Below are positions 1-7,219 of a stretch of 18,257 nucleotides of DNA, piece by piece (the stretch's first letter is position 1; every line of letters starts with the position of its first letter). A model generated the notes under the pieces. That model saw nothing but the letters and a program-made list of their open reading frames with translations. It had not been told where the DNA came from and did no database searches. A program made the position numbers and the translations under genes. Origin of the DNA: an uncultured Spirochaetales bacterium (GTDB lineage Bacteria; Spirochaetota; Spirochaetia; Sphaerochaetales; Sphaerochaetaceae); assembly GCA_949292445.1 (NCBI GenBank), contig CASEZU010000059.1, positions 1 through 18,257 on the forward strand. The letters are read 5' to 3'.

Positions 1-1180
1 AGCCTGCGTTCTCCAGAGCCCTGCGCCATAGGGCCTCGGTCGATCTCTCCATCAGGAACACCGTCTCCGAGAGCTTCCCGATAATGTGCATTTTCATTGT
101 CGGGAGCGCATCGATTATGCGGGCATTCCGTTCATCCGCACTCAGAACCAGCGCCCTCTCTGCCCTGATCGAAGAGTACGATGAGTACCATCCTGATATC
201 CTCGGGTAAAGCGTCTCCGGCAGCGGGTAGAGCGACATGGACTCAAGCGATGATCTGATGTCATCCGGCGTCAGGCCAAGTGAGAATGCAGCCTTCACCG
301 AGGCTTTTGTGATCTTCCATTCAGCGGTGCTGTCCGACATCACAGGGGCGGCAAAGAGGCAGAGCGCGCCGGGAGTTCTTCCTGAATAGGTGATTGAGAA
401 GTCTGACGAGACGGCAAAGCCCGCAGTCCTGCCGTGCACGATGCTCCTCCCCGTCGTGATTCCGTCATTGTCATCTATAATGCTGAAGGTACGGAGATCT
501 TCCTCTGAAACGGCAGAGCGCGAGAGCCTTGAAATAAGCTGCAGCTTCTCCTGGAGGGCGGCGGCATCAAGCCCTGAAAGCAGCGAGGCGAGGTGGATGA
601 AGAGAGCCTTGCCCGCAGTTCCTCCCTCTCCGGAGACTACAAGCGAAAGCCGTTCCTCCTCCTGAAGCAGCAGGAATTTCTCCGCTTCCTCCCTGCAGAG
701 CGAGAGCTCTGTGCCGTCATCTTCAATAACGCCGTTTTCAATGAGGGCTCCGACAGCCTGCACGGCTGCTTTTATGATTCTTTCCTTCGGCAGTCCCGGA
801 AAGAGCGATGTGAAGAAGTCAGAGGCGAGTAGCTTCTGCCATCTTCCGCTCTGGAGCGTGCGGGAGGCTGCGATTGCAAGCAGGAAAGGGAAGAAGGCCT
901 CGGGATAGGGCAGTCTCTGCGCCTTTTTCCCGAAAAGGGGAAAGAGGGAAACGGCGTTCATCCCGGCATCCGTGACGCAAAGCCTTTCTCCGTCAGTCCT
1001 TGCCATCCCCCTGTCGAGAAGGGCTTCTGCGTCTTCTGCGGAAAATGCATCCATTCCAGCCGAGGCAAGGTGTATTGCCGTCAGGAGGCATCCCTCTTCA
1101 GCCGTGACGGCCATCACGGCTTCTTCCGGATGCTTTTTCAGCGTTTCCTCGAATCCGAAGGGAAGCTCACTCTCACTCAT
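1..1180 (-). CDS. Helicase-associated protein, partner of the XPB-like helicase (3' end cut by window)
   Basis: Reading leftward from the ATG at 1178-1180 the frame stays open for about 393 codons to the window edge, so the C-terminus is missing. The start overlaps the last 8 bases of the XPB-like helicase gene (ATGAGTGA), indicating translational coupling. The protein begins MSESELPFGF; the first half is helical with winged-helix-like stretches. From about residue 265 it reads like the helicase C-terminal/XPB-Ssl2 domain seen in helicase-associated proteins (Pfam Helicase_C_3): FAVSSDFSITYSG, then WKITKASVKAAFSLGLT, then a proline near YPLPETLYP, followed by an R-A-L-V-L-S stretch. In actinobacteria a protein of this type sits beside the bacterial XPB gene (M. 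tuberculosis Rv0862c next to Rv0861c, from memory). It probably works with the helicase in DNA repair or recombination. The role is inferred from family resemblance and coupling; no nuclease motif is visible in the part present. Confidence 0.72.
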   Translation of the reverse strand, partial: MSESELPFGFEETLKKHPEEAVMAVTAEEGCLLTAIHLASAGMDAFSAEDAEALLDRGMARTDGERLCVTDAGMNAVSLFPLFGKKAQRLPYPEAFFPFLLAIAASRTLQSGRWQKLLASDFFTSLFPGLPKERIIKAAVQAVGALIENGVIEDDGTELSLCREEAEKFLLLQEEERLSLVVSGEGGTAGKALFIHLASLLSGLDAAALQEKLQLISRLSRSAVSEEDLRTFSIIDDNDGITTGRSIVHGRTAGFAVSSDFSITYSGRTPGALCLFAAPVMSDSTAEWKITKASVKAAFSLGLTPDDIRSSLESMSLYPLPETLYPRISGWYSSYSSIRAERALVLSADERNARIIDALPTMKMHIIGKLSETVFLMERSTEALWRRALENAG

Positions 1181-2822
1181 CTGCGCCTGCCTTCTCTATG
1201 GAGTAGCTGTAACCCTGCTCGGAGAGGAATTTCTGCCTGTTCTGGGCGAAATCCTCCTCCTCTGTGTATTCGGTTATGAGGGTGTAGAAATGGCTGTCCC
1301 TGTCCTTCGGCCGGAGTATTCTTCCCAGCCTCTGGGCCTCTTCCTGCCTTGATCCGAATGTCCCGGATATCTGTATTGCCACTGAGGCATCCGGCAGGTC
1401 TATGGCTGAGTTCGCTACTTTGGAGACAATGAGGACCCTTATCTTCCCCTCTCTGAATGCCGTGTAGAGCTCATCACGCTTTTTTGTCGGTGTAGAACCC
1501 GTGATGATGGGATAGCCGAACTCCTTCCTGAACTCCTCCAGCTGGTCGAGATACTGGCCTATTATCAGGATGGATTCGCCGCTGTGACGGCTTATGATCC
1601 GTTTGGCCGCGCCGATTTTAAGCGGGTTCTCAGCAGCGAGCCTGTATTTCTCCCTCTTCTTGGCGATGGCGTACTTTATCTCCATATCCTCCGGCAGAGG
1701 CAGCCTGACTTCATGGCACCATGCCTTGGCGATGAAGCCTTGGGCCTCAAGCTCTGACCATGGTGTGTCGTACCGCTTGGGACCGACGAGCGAGAAGACC
1801 TCATCCTCCCTTCCGTCCTCCCTGACGAGCGTGGCTGTGAGGCCGAGGCGGTGTATGGCCTGGAGCTCTGATGTGATACGGAACACAGGGGCGGGGAGCA
1901 TGTGCACCTCATCATAGATTATGAAGCCCCATCCTCCGTCGCGGAAAAGCGAGAAGCGAGGATAGTCCGAATCCGTGTCCGGCCTCCAGGTGATGATCTG
2001 GTAGGTGCAGACAGTCACCGGTTTCATGTCCTTCCTCTCGCCGGAATATTCTCCTATCTCATTCTCCGTGAGCTCGGTCTTGTCCAGAAGCTCCCTTATC
2101 CACTGATGCACGGCTGTCACATTCGGGCAGAGGATGAGAGTCCTCGTATTCAGCGCAGCCATGGCAAGTATTCCCGCGACGGTCTTCCCAGATCCGCAGG
2201 GGAGGACTATGGTGCCGTATCCTGTACCGCTTCCACCGTCTCCCAGAAGCGCTTTTATTGCATCTTTCTGGTATGGGCGCGGCGTGAATGTGTCCCTGAG
2301 CTTTATATCAAGCGGAGTGCCTTTCTTCAGCGGGATCCTGTCATCCACAGGAAAGCCGAGTTTTATCATCCTCGCCTTGAGGATTCCCCGGTTCATCCTC
2401 AGCACCCTGAACGATGATCCGTCCTCAGGTTCGAGAAGGGGAGCGAGGGAGCTTTCAGCTTTCAGCTGCATCGCGAAGACAGGACGCCGCACTGTCAGCA
2501 GGAGGTACTCCTCATCCAGTTCAGTGAGGATGAAATCACCGTAGCGCTCCGCCTGGTCCGTGATGAAGAACTCGATGCGCGGATCGATGGCAAATCGGGA
2601 CCATTTTCTCAGCCTTGCAAGTATCTCGGCAGCAGTAAGCCCCGATGATATGGCATTCCACAGCGACAGCTGGGATATCTGATAGGTATGCACATGCTCC
2701 GGGCTTTTCACGAGATCTGAGAAGGCGATGATGTCCGCACGGCAGGAATCGGCAGAGGGGGAATGGACATCCAGCAGCATTGTGCGGTCGCTTTGTACGG
2801 TGAGCGGTCTATCTTCTTCCAT
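1173..2822 (-). CDS. Bacterial XPB/ERCC3-type superfamily 2 DNA helicase
   Basis: 549 residues. An N-terminal domain (about 1-170) of the damage-recognition type precedes two RecA-like helicase domains. Visible motifs: motif I PCGSGKT (208-214), motif II DEVH (304-307), motif III LTAT (328-331), the XPB-specific RED triplet (334-336, within LVREDGRED), and motif VI QRLGRILR (497-504). The RED triplet and overall order mark it as XPB/Rad25-like rather than RecG or UvrB. XPB proteins are ATP-dependent 3'-5' DNA translocases; in eukaryotes the enzyme acts in TFIIH and excision repair, and spirochaetes and actinobacteria carry stand-alone homologues. The ATG is preceded by GAGGGCTT, giving a usable ribosome site, and overlaps the last 14 bases of aroC. 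The 3' end overlaps the helicase-associated gene by 8 bases, so the two are almost certainly made together. Its position behind aroK-aroC may be no more than operon hitch-hiking. Confidence 0.93.
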   Translation of the reverse strand: MEEDRPLTVQSDRTMLLDVHSPSADSCRADIIAFSDLVKSPEHVHTYQISQLSLWNAISSGLTAAEILARLRKWSRFAIDPRIEFFITDQAERYGDFILTELDEEYLLLTVRRPVFAMQLKAESSLAPLLEPEDGSSFRVLRMNRGILKARMIKLGFPVDDRIPLKKGTPLDIKLRDTFTPRPYQKDAIKALLGDGGSGTGYGTIVLPCGSGKTVAGILAMAALNTRTLILCPNVTAVHQWIRELLDKTELTENEIGEYSGERKDMKPVTVCTYQIITWRPDTDSDYPRFSLFRDGGWGFIIYDEVHMLPAPVFRITSELQAIHRLGLTATLVREDGREDEVFSLVGPKRYDTPWSELEAQGFIAKAWCHEVRLPLPEDMEIKYAIAKKREKYRLAAENPLKIGAAKRIISRHSGESILIIGQYLDQLEEFRKEFGYPIITGSTPTKKRDELYTAFREGKIRVLIVSKVANSAIDLPDASVAIQISGTFGSRQEEAQRLGRILRPKDRDSHFYTLITEYTEEEDFAQNRQKFLSEQGYSYSIEKAGADE

Positions 2823-3876
2823 AAGCCCTCTGTATCATGAGATGATCCGCGACAGTCAGCGCAGCCATCGCCTCCACAACCGGCACAGCTCTTGGGATTA
2901 TCGCGGGATCATGGCGGCCATGCACTGAGATCGTGGTCTCCTCCATCGTGTCAGTTATCGTGAGCTGTTCCTTAGCAATCGATGATGTCGGTTTCACGGC
3001 AGCGCGGAAGATGATGTCCTCTCCGGTGGAGATGCCTCCGAGTATTCCTCCCGCATTGTTGGAGAGGAAGACGGGCTTCCCGTCCCTGATCCTCATGGGA
3101 TCGTTGTTCTCAGAACCCCTTCTGCCTGCGGCGGCGAATCCTGCTCCGAACTCTATTCCCTTCACGGCTCCTATGGACATCACAGCATGGGAGAGAGTCG
3201 CATCCAGCTTGTCGAAGACAGGGTCTCCGAGCCCGGGGATCATGCCTGTTATGCGGCACTCGATGATGCCTCCGACGCTGTCCGTGTCCATCTTTGCATC
3301 CTGCACGGCCTTGATCATCTTCTCCAGGTTCCTGTTCTCCGGCGCATAGATCGGGCCGGGAAAGGGAGGATTCCATTCATAATCCTCTGCCCTGACTCCT
3401 CCTGCCTCGATGACAGCGGCATTCACGCTGATGCCCTCCTGGCGGAGAAGAAGTTTCGCGAGCGCACCGGCGAAGACGCGGCAGCAGGTCTCCCTGCCGG
3501 AGGAGCGTCCTCCTCCGCGGTAGTCGCGCCTGCCGTACTTCTGATCGAAGGTGTAATCAGCATGGCCCGGCCTGTATTTATGTGCGATCTCGCTGTAATC
3601 GGCAGAGCGCTGCGTTTTGTTCCAGATCACGAAACCAATTGGCGCCCCGGTGGAGACGCCCTCAAATACTCCGGAGAGAATCATGGCCTCATCATCCTCG
3701 CTGCGCTGCGTGCCGAGCGAGGTGCTTCCCGGCCTTCTTCTCGCCATTTCCGATCTGATGAAGTCCTCATCGATCTCTATTCCTGCGGGAAAACCGTCGA
3801 CGACGCCTCCGAGCGCTGTCCCGTGTGATTCCCCGAATGTGGTCAGTGTGAGCAGCTTTCCTATTGAACTAGACAT
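2809..3876 (-). CDS. aroC: Chorismate synthase
   Basis: Converts 5-enolpyruvylshikimate 3-phosphate to chorismate, the last common step to aromatic amino acids and folate; the enzyme needs reduced FMN. From the ATG at 3874-3876 the protein is 355 residues, the usual length. The frame is open 36 codons further upstream, but that extension is the shadow of aroK; the chosen start (MSSSIGKLLTLTTFGESHG) matches the family N-terminus and has GGAG seven bases upstream. Signatures: GESHGTALGGVVDG near the N-terminus with the conserved histidine, RPGHADYTF and then RGGGRSSGRE in the middle (flavin/substrate site; most members have SSARE), and KPTSSIAKEQ toward the C-terminus. It begins inside the last 8 bases of aroK and ends 14 bases inside the helicase gene, so aroK, aroC and the helicase pair form one transcription unit. 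Confidence 0.97.
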   Translation of the reverse strand: MSSSIGKLLTLTTFGESHGTALGGVVDGFPAGIEIDEDFIRSEMARRRPGSTSLGTQRSEDDEAMILSGVFEGVSTGAPIGFVIWNKTQRSADYSEIAHKYRPGHADYTFDQKYGRRDYRGGGRSSGRETCCRVFAGALAKLLLRQEGISVNAAVIEAGGVRAEDYEWNPPFPGPIYAPENRNLEKMIKAVQDAKMDTDSVGGIIECRITGMIPGLGDPVFDKLDATLSHAVMSIGAVKGIEFGAGFAAAGRRGSENNDPMRIRDGKPVFLSNNAGGILGGISTGEDIIFRAAVKPTSSIAKEQLTITDTMEETTISVHGRHDPAIIPRAVPVVEAMAALTVADHLMIQRAYGRR

Positions 3877-4396
3877 ATCCGTTCTCCCTGAGTTTCTCCG
3901 CAAGCATGTCAGCAGTCCTCTCCTTGTCGCCGTATGGACCGAGGTCGACAATGAGGTCCGCCATGCTCCTGTATATCGAATCACGCCTTTCGTAGACGCG
4001 GTGGAATGATCCTTCGGGATCGTCCGGATCGAGGAATGCAGGAATCCCGTGCCTGAGTATCACAGGAAGCATGTCGCGCTCATTCCTGGCCAGGTAGATG
4101 ATGTGTCCGGTCCTTCTCATCATCTCCATCAGCGCCGTATTGTCCGCGGCACCGCCCCCGAGGGAGAGGATGAATGACTCATGTCTGGATGTGAAGGCTG
4201 AGACTGCTTCCAGCTCCTTTTTCATGAACTCATCCTTACCGTGCGATCTGTAGAACTCCCTCACGCTTTCTCCCGAGAGGAGGGGAAGCACAAGATCATC
4301 TGAATCTGAACATGGGATGGACAGCCGTGCGGCGGCAAGGCGGGCCTGGGTGGTCTTGCCTGAATGTTTTATGCCTGTGAAATACAGCTTCACCAT
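3869..4396 (-). CDS. aroK: Shikimate kinase (divergent)
   Basis: 175 residues, the usual size. Phosphorylates the 3-hydroxyl of shikimate using ATP, two steps before AroC in the pathway. Seen: P-loop GIKHSGKT (8-15), the D-x-D pair DSD (31-33) that binds Mg and substrate, the glycine triplet LSLGGG (79-82), and ERRDSIY (136-142), matching the ERxPLY motif near the substrate site. Odd points: the family motif FRxxE is FMKKE here (57-61), so the shikimate-binding arginine is methionine, and the lid lacks the usual RPLL. The two following lysines may replace the arginine. It is the first gene after its own promoter (4406-4435) and overlaps aroC by 8 bases. The aroC partner supports shikimate kinase over another P-loop kinase. 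No Shine-Dalgarno sequence is visible; the expected leader is only two or three bases. Confidence 0.88.
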   Translation of the reverse strand: MVKLYFTGIKHSGKTTQARLAAARLSIPCSDSDDLVLPLLSGESVREFYRSHGKDEFMKKELEAVSAFTSRHESFILSLGGGAADNTALMEMMRRTGHIIYLARNERDMLPVILRHGIPAFLDPDDPEGSFHRVYERRDSIYRSMADLIVDLGPYGDKERTADMLAEKLRENGYV

Positions 4397-4405
4397 AATG
4401 GGCTG

Positions 4406-4435
4406 ATTCTATCATCGCGGAGGCAGGTCATTCAA
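4406..4435 (-). promoter_or_regulatory. Promoter of the aroK-aroC-helicase operon
   Basis: On the minus strand TTGAAT (4430-4435), an 18-base spacer, then TAGAAT (4406-4411) preceded by TGA, so it is also an extended -10. The -10 ends 9 bases before the aroK ATG, so transcription should start two or three bases from the start codon. It fills the gap behind the membrane-protein gene, which ends at 4439. Confidence 0.65.
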
Positions 4436-4438
4436 CCT

Positions 4439-4894
4439 TCACAGCTCTTCATCATCGGGCATCCTGTACTGCGGAACGGAGGGAACGCTTGTGCTGTTGC
4501 CGATGTACTTCCTTCTTTCGTTCCGCTTTCTCCTTGCCTGCCTCATCTCGACCTTCATCAGGTACTCAGCTTCAGCCCTGTTCTTCCTCGCCTCGCTTTC
4601 GAATCTGTTCGACTGGATGTTCTTCTTCAGCGCATAGTGGAAGACTATGATCATCATGTACCAGAGGAAGGCGAGTATGAAGGGGGAAAAATTGCGGAAT
4701 GTGTACGCGAACTGCGTTATCTCCTGTTCGCCAAGGATCAGCAGCGTGTCGAGATTCTGGAAAAAGAGCAGCAGCGATATGATCGCGGGAAAGAGCCAGT
4801 ACAGTCCCTGTCTCGAGAAGATGAAACGCATTGAAGCCAGCAGCGCCATGAATGAAAGCAGCAGGGCTGTTATGGGGATGATGTATACGAACAC
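4439..4894 (-). CDS. Small membrane protein with three predicted transmembrane helices and a basic tail
   Basis: 151 residues, function not recognised. Three hydrophobic segments are visible: about 2-22, 31-54 and 69-89. They are followed by a strongly charged, arginine/lysine-rich stretch (about 90-130, with RQARRKRNERRK) that should lie in the cytoplasm and may form a coiled coil, then a short acidic end (MPDDEEL). The start is GTG at 4892-4894; AGAGG lies 11 bases upstream and AAGAAAGA runs directly up to the GTG. No upstream ATG is available without running into the divergent gene. It shares a divergent promoter region with the dGTPase-like gene and is separated from aroK by 42 bases holding a new promoter, so it need not be part of that operon functionally. 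It could be mistaken for a spurious frame, but the clear three-helix pattern, good length and tight fit between neighbours argue that it is real. Confidence 0.72.
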   Translation of the reverse strand: MFVYIIPITALLLSFMALLASMRFIFSRQGLYWLFPAIISLLLFFQNLDTLLILGEQEITQFAYTFRNFSPFILAFLWYMMIIVFHYALKKNIQSNRFESEARKNRAEAEYLMKVEMRQARRKRNERRKYIGNSTSVPSVPQYRMPDDEEL

Positions 4895-4915
4895 TCTTTC
4901 TTACGCCTCTGCAGT

Positions 4916-4925
4916 ATGTTAGCAT
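4916..4925. promoter_or_regulatory. Overlapping divergent extended -10 elements
   Basis: The sequence TATGTTAGCATG is nearly its own reverse complement. Rightward it reads TGTTAGCAT (extended -10, hexamer TAGCAT at 4920-4925), ending 6 bases before the dgt ATG. Leftward it reads TGCTAACAT (hexamer TAACAT, 4916-4921) and serves the membrane-protein gene, whose GTG is 21 bases further on. No good -35 box is visible on either side, as is allowed for extended -10 promoters. Assignment is by inspection only. Confidence 0.5.
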
Positions 4926-4931
4926 GTTTTC

Positions 4932-6089
4932 ATGAATCTAAACAGATACAGCGGCATGGAAGAGGCTTTCCGGTCCAGAAAGAAGCCCCGGACTGAGGAC
5001 GGACGCGGCCCGTATTACCGCGATACCACTGCCATAATCCACTCATCGCCGTTCAGGCGGCTCAAGCACAAAACGCAGGTCTTCTTTGCCCCCTCGAACG
5101 ACCATATCTGTACCCGCATGGAGCATGTGCTTCATGTCGCTTCAATCGCATCCGCGATCTGCCGTCCGCTCGGCCTTGATACCGAGATAGCCTGGGCCAT
5201 AGGCATGGGGCATGACCTGGGACATACCCCGTTTGGACATGTAGGGGAGCGGATCATCTCCGGAATGTCTGAGGAGAGGGGGCTTGGCAGGTTCGAGCAT
5301 GAGGTCAATTCGCTCCGCGTCGTCGATTTCCTCTCGAATGGCGGAGACGGGTTGAATCTTACATATGCCGTGCGCGACGGTATCATCTGCCACAACGGCG
5401 AGAGCCTCAGCATGCGGATCCATCCGACAGGGCAAATAAGGGATCTGGAAGCTGTCACCAGCAGGGAAGGGCTGATACCTGCGACCTATGAGGGGGCGGT
5501 CGTGCGTTTCTCCGATACAATCGCATACCTCGGACGCGACTGGGAGGATGCCTACAGGCTGGGCATCCTGAAGGGCCGCGAGCTTCCGGACATCGTGAGG
5601 GAGAGGCTCGGCACCACGAATGGCCGCATCATCAACACGCTTGTCTCCGATATAGTCAGCAATGCGAGCGAGGAGGACGGAATAGGCTTCTCTCCGGAGA
5701 TATTCGAGGCGGTCGAGGCTTTCTCAGAATTCAATTACCGCTATATCTACCGTTCTGAGATACTCAATGGCTACACAAGATATTTCACGAGACTGCTGAA
5801 GCTCATCGCCGATTATCTTGAGGATCTCTACGAGTCCCATCATCTCGATGAGAACGGCTATATGGCCGAGCACAACATGCTCGCCGCAGGATTTTTCAAC
5901 CATGTGAAGGGAATGTACCCGAAGTACATAGAAAAAGAGGGATCAGACAGGCGCATGGTGATGGACTACATTGCCGGCATGACCGACAATTTCTGCCTGG
6001 ACTGTGCCAACGAGATACTGAAGCCCGACCACCTCAATGAGGAGATCGAGCATTCTGTGACCGGGCGCTGGTTCGACGCCCTCTCATGA
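4932..6089 (+). CDS. dgt: Deoxyguanosinetriphosphate triphosphohydrolase-like HD-domain protein
   Basis: 385 residues, matching the shorter Dgt-like family (COG0232). These enzymes cleave dNTPs to the nucleoside and tripolyphosphate and tune dNTP pools; many members are allosterically activated by dNTPs. Visible: the family N-terminus RDTTAIIHSSPFRRLKHKTQVF (in part, residues 30-51), the first metal histidine in RMEHVLHVA (H65), the HD pair in HDLGHTPFGH (H94, D95), then FEHEVNSLRVV (121-131) and the HNGE segment (154-157). The ATG at 4932 is the only possible start here since TAG lies four codons upstream in frame; there is no Shine-Dalgarno sequence, and a -10 element ends 6 bases upstream, so a leaderless message is likely. 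Its TGA directly abuts the end of convergent nrdR, another regulator of deoxynucleotide supply, a sensible though not proven pairing. Confidence 0.9.
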   Translation: MNLNRYSGMEEAFRSRKKPRTEDGRGPYYRDTTAIIHSSPFRRLKHKTQVFFAPSNDHICTRMEHVLHVASIASAICRPLGLDTEIAWAIGMGHDLGHTPFGHVGERIISGMSEERGLGRFEHEVNSLRVVDFLSNGGDGLNLTYAVRDGIICHNGESLSMRIHPTGQIRDLEAVTSREGLIPATYEGAVVRFSDTIAYLGRDWEDAYRLGILKGRELPDIVRERLGTTNGRIINTLVSDIVSNASEEDGIGFSPEIFEAVEAFSEFNYRYIYRSEILNGYTRYFTRLLKLIADYLEDLYESHHLDENGYMAEHNMLAAGFFNHVKGMYPKYIEKEGSDRRMVMDYIAGMTDNFCLDCANEILKPDHLNEEIEHSVTGRWFDALS

Positions 6090-6548
6090 TCAGGGCTTTG
6101 CCAGTTTCTCTATCTCCTCGATGAACTGGTCAAGATCATCGAAGGCCCTGTAGACCGAGGCGAAGCGCACATAGGCGACCCTCGACACAGGATAGAGCTG
6201 TCTCAGCGTCTCCTCTCCGACTTCCTTGCTGGTGACCGTGTTGGATGTGCCGGCCATCTCATAGATATTGTCCTCTATGCGGCGGAGTATCTCGTCTATC
6301 TCATCCTGCTTTATCGAGAGTTTCTCGGTGCACTGTCTGATGCCGCGCTCTACTTTTGATATATCGAAGGGCTGATGCCTGCCGTCTTTCTTGATGACGA
6401 TTATCGGCTTTTCCTCGATGCGCTCGTAGCTGGTGAATCTATGCCCGCATTCAAGGCACTTCCTTCTGCGCCTTATTGAGGTCCCATCCCTGTTTGATCT
6501 CGATTCAAGGACTTTGTCGTTGTCTTTTCCACATCTTGGGCATCGCAT
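6090..6548 (-). CDS. nrdR: Transcriptional repressor NrdR
   Basis: Zinc-ribbon plus ATP-cone repressor of ribonucleotide reductase genes; it senses ATP/dATP. From the ATG at 6546-6548 the protein is 152 residues, the standard length, beginning MRCPRCGKDN. The zinc ribbon uses CPRC (C3, C6) and CLEC (C31, C34), with the arginine-rich RRRRKC segment between; the ATP cone covers about 46-136 and starts KPIIVIKKDGRHQPFD. The frame is open 13 codons further upstream, but that extension does not match the family and would run across the promoter. No Shine-Dalgarno sequence is visible; an extended -10 ends exactly 7 bases before the ATG. The gene converges on dgt with no bases between the two stop codons and no terminator hairpin there. 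Confidence 0.96.
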   Translation of the reverse strand: MRCPRCGKDNDKVLESRSNRDGTSIRRRRKCLECGHRFTSYERIEEKPIIVIKKDGRHQPFDISKVERGIRQCTEKLSIKQDEIDEILRRIEDNIYEMAGTSNTVTSKEVGEETLRQLYPVSRVAYVRFASVYRAFDDLDQFIEEIEKLAKP

Positions 6549-6555
6549 AGCACTG

Positions 6556-6564
6556 ATGATAGCA
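6556..6564 (-). promoter_or_regulatory. nrdR promoter, extended -10
   Basis: Minus strand reads TGCTATCAT (hexamer TATCAT at 6556-6561, TG one base upstream), then 7 bases, then the nrdR ATG. No clear -35 hexamer at 16-18 bases. It lies just after the terminator of the lipoprotein gene, which supports an independent start for nrdR. Confidence 0.5.
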
Positions 6565-6588
6565 CATTCCGCCAGATGCATGATCATG

Positions 6589-6612
6589 AAAAATGCCCCG
6601 GCAGCCGGGGCA
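6589..6612 (-). terminator. Rho-independent terminator of the lipoprotein gene
   Basis: On the minus strand an 8-bp stem TGCCCCGG / CCGGGGCA with loop CTG is followed by ATTTTT-type sequence. It begins 6 bases after the lipoprotein stop codon and separates that gene from nrdR. Confidence 0.88.
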
Positions 6613-6618
6613 CCCTGT

Positions 6619-7083
6619 TCATTCGTAGATTGCGGCCTGCATTGCAGCGGGGTCGAATTCCTTGCCGTTCAGGGCGGCTTTCATGATTGTCATGACGTTG
6701 CCGCCGTCATCGCCTCTTGTCGTCTCTGCCACATACACGACTGACTTCTCAGTTCCGTCCGGAGTCCTGTACGAGACGTCGATATCGTACTTCAGCGACT
6801 GCTCGCCCTGGAAGATTCCCGAGAGGTCAAGCTCCATCTTCACATGGCTCTTGGCCGTGACCGTGAAAAGTCCGAGCTTGTCGCCGGGGGCGTATTCGGA
6901 ATCGGTGTCCTTGCCGCCGATCATATCCACGACACCGCCGACACCGGCAGATGCGAGTACCTCCGAATAGGCTGCCTTGAACTCCTTTGCTTCCTCGGCT
7001 GTAGGCGCCGGAAGGGACACAGTCGCGCATGATGCGAGAAGCACCATCAGCATCGCAAGAACCGCCATCTGGATTCTTTTCAT
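6619..7083 (-). CDS. Small secreted lipoprotein of unknown function
   Basis: 154 residues. The N-terminus is a classical lipoprotein signal: MKR, a hydrophobic stretch (about 5-15), then lipobox LASC with cysteine 19, predicting cleavage by signal peptidase II and anchoring in a membrane. The mature part has a helix (PTAEEAKEFKAAYSEVL), a glycine-rich link, then alternating hydrophobic patterns typical of beta strands (LGLFTVTAKSHVKMELDLS; YDIDVSYRTPDGTEKSVVYVAE). No family was recognised. The start is secure: AGGAGG lies 5 bases before the ATG. It has its own terminator six bases downstream and so is probably monocistronic. The upstream gap is shared with the rightward ACT-protein gene, making the two divergently transcribed. 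Confidence 0.85.
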   Translation of the reverse strand: MKRIQMAVLAMLMVLLASCATVSLPAPTAEEAKEFKAAYSEVLASAGVGGVVDMIGGKDTDSEYAPGDKLGLFTVTAKSHVKMELDLSGIFQGEQSLKYDIDVSYRTPDGTEKSVVYVAETTRGDDGGNVMTIMKAALNGKEFDPAAMQAAIYE

Positions 7084-7135
7084 CTTTCCTCCTCACTCAT
7101 CCCACTACAAGTCTATTCTGCATTTTCATCCGCCG

Positions 7136-7155
7136 GAAGCGCAAAAAGACGCTTC
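7136..7155. repeat. Small inverted repeat in the lipoprotein/ACT-gene gap
   Basis: GAAGCG (7136-7141) and CGCTTC (7150-7155) form a 6-bp stem with an 8-base loop. It lies about 52 bases upstream of the lipoprotein start, near where that gene's promoter should be; no clear promoter hexamers were found for the leftward gene. May be an operator or chance. Confidence 0.25.
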
Positions 7156-7191
7156 ATGAAAACTACATAAAGCGTGAAACAGAGAACACTA

Positions 7192-7219
7192 TTGACTTAC
7201 TCTGTTATTTAGATAACAT
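7192..7219 (+). promoter_or_regulatory. Promoter of the ACT-protein / NTPase pair
   Basis: TTGACT (7192-7197), 16-base spacer, TAACAT (7214-7219). The -10 lies inside the first copy of the palindrome described separately, so a protein bound there would block RNA polymerase. The leader is about 25 bases and carries AGGAG six bases before the ATG. Confidence 0.6.

Noticed and set aside
390..1352. Several rightward open frames over the left end
   Set aside because: They lie opposite the helicase-associated gene, whose long uninterrupted leftward frame, start overlap and family resemblance explain the region.
3877..3984. 36-codon N-terminal extension of chorismate synthase
   Set aside because: It lies within aroK in another frame; the ATG at 3876 matches the family start and has GGAG.
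6006..6110. TGATCA palindrome at the dgt/nrdR junction as a terminator
   Set aside because: Too short, with no adjoining T run on either strand.
6579..6593. A 14-base sequence TTTTCATGATCATG shared with 15891-15904
   Set aside because: One such match is expected by chance in a window of this size, and the palindromic core makes it likelier still.
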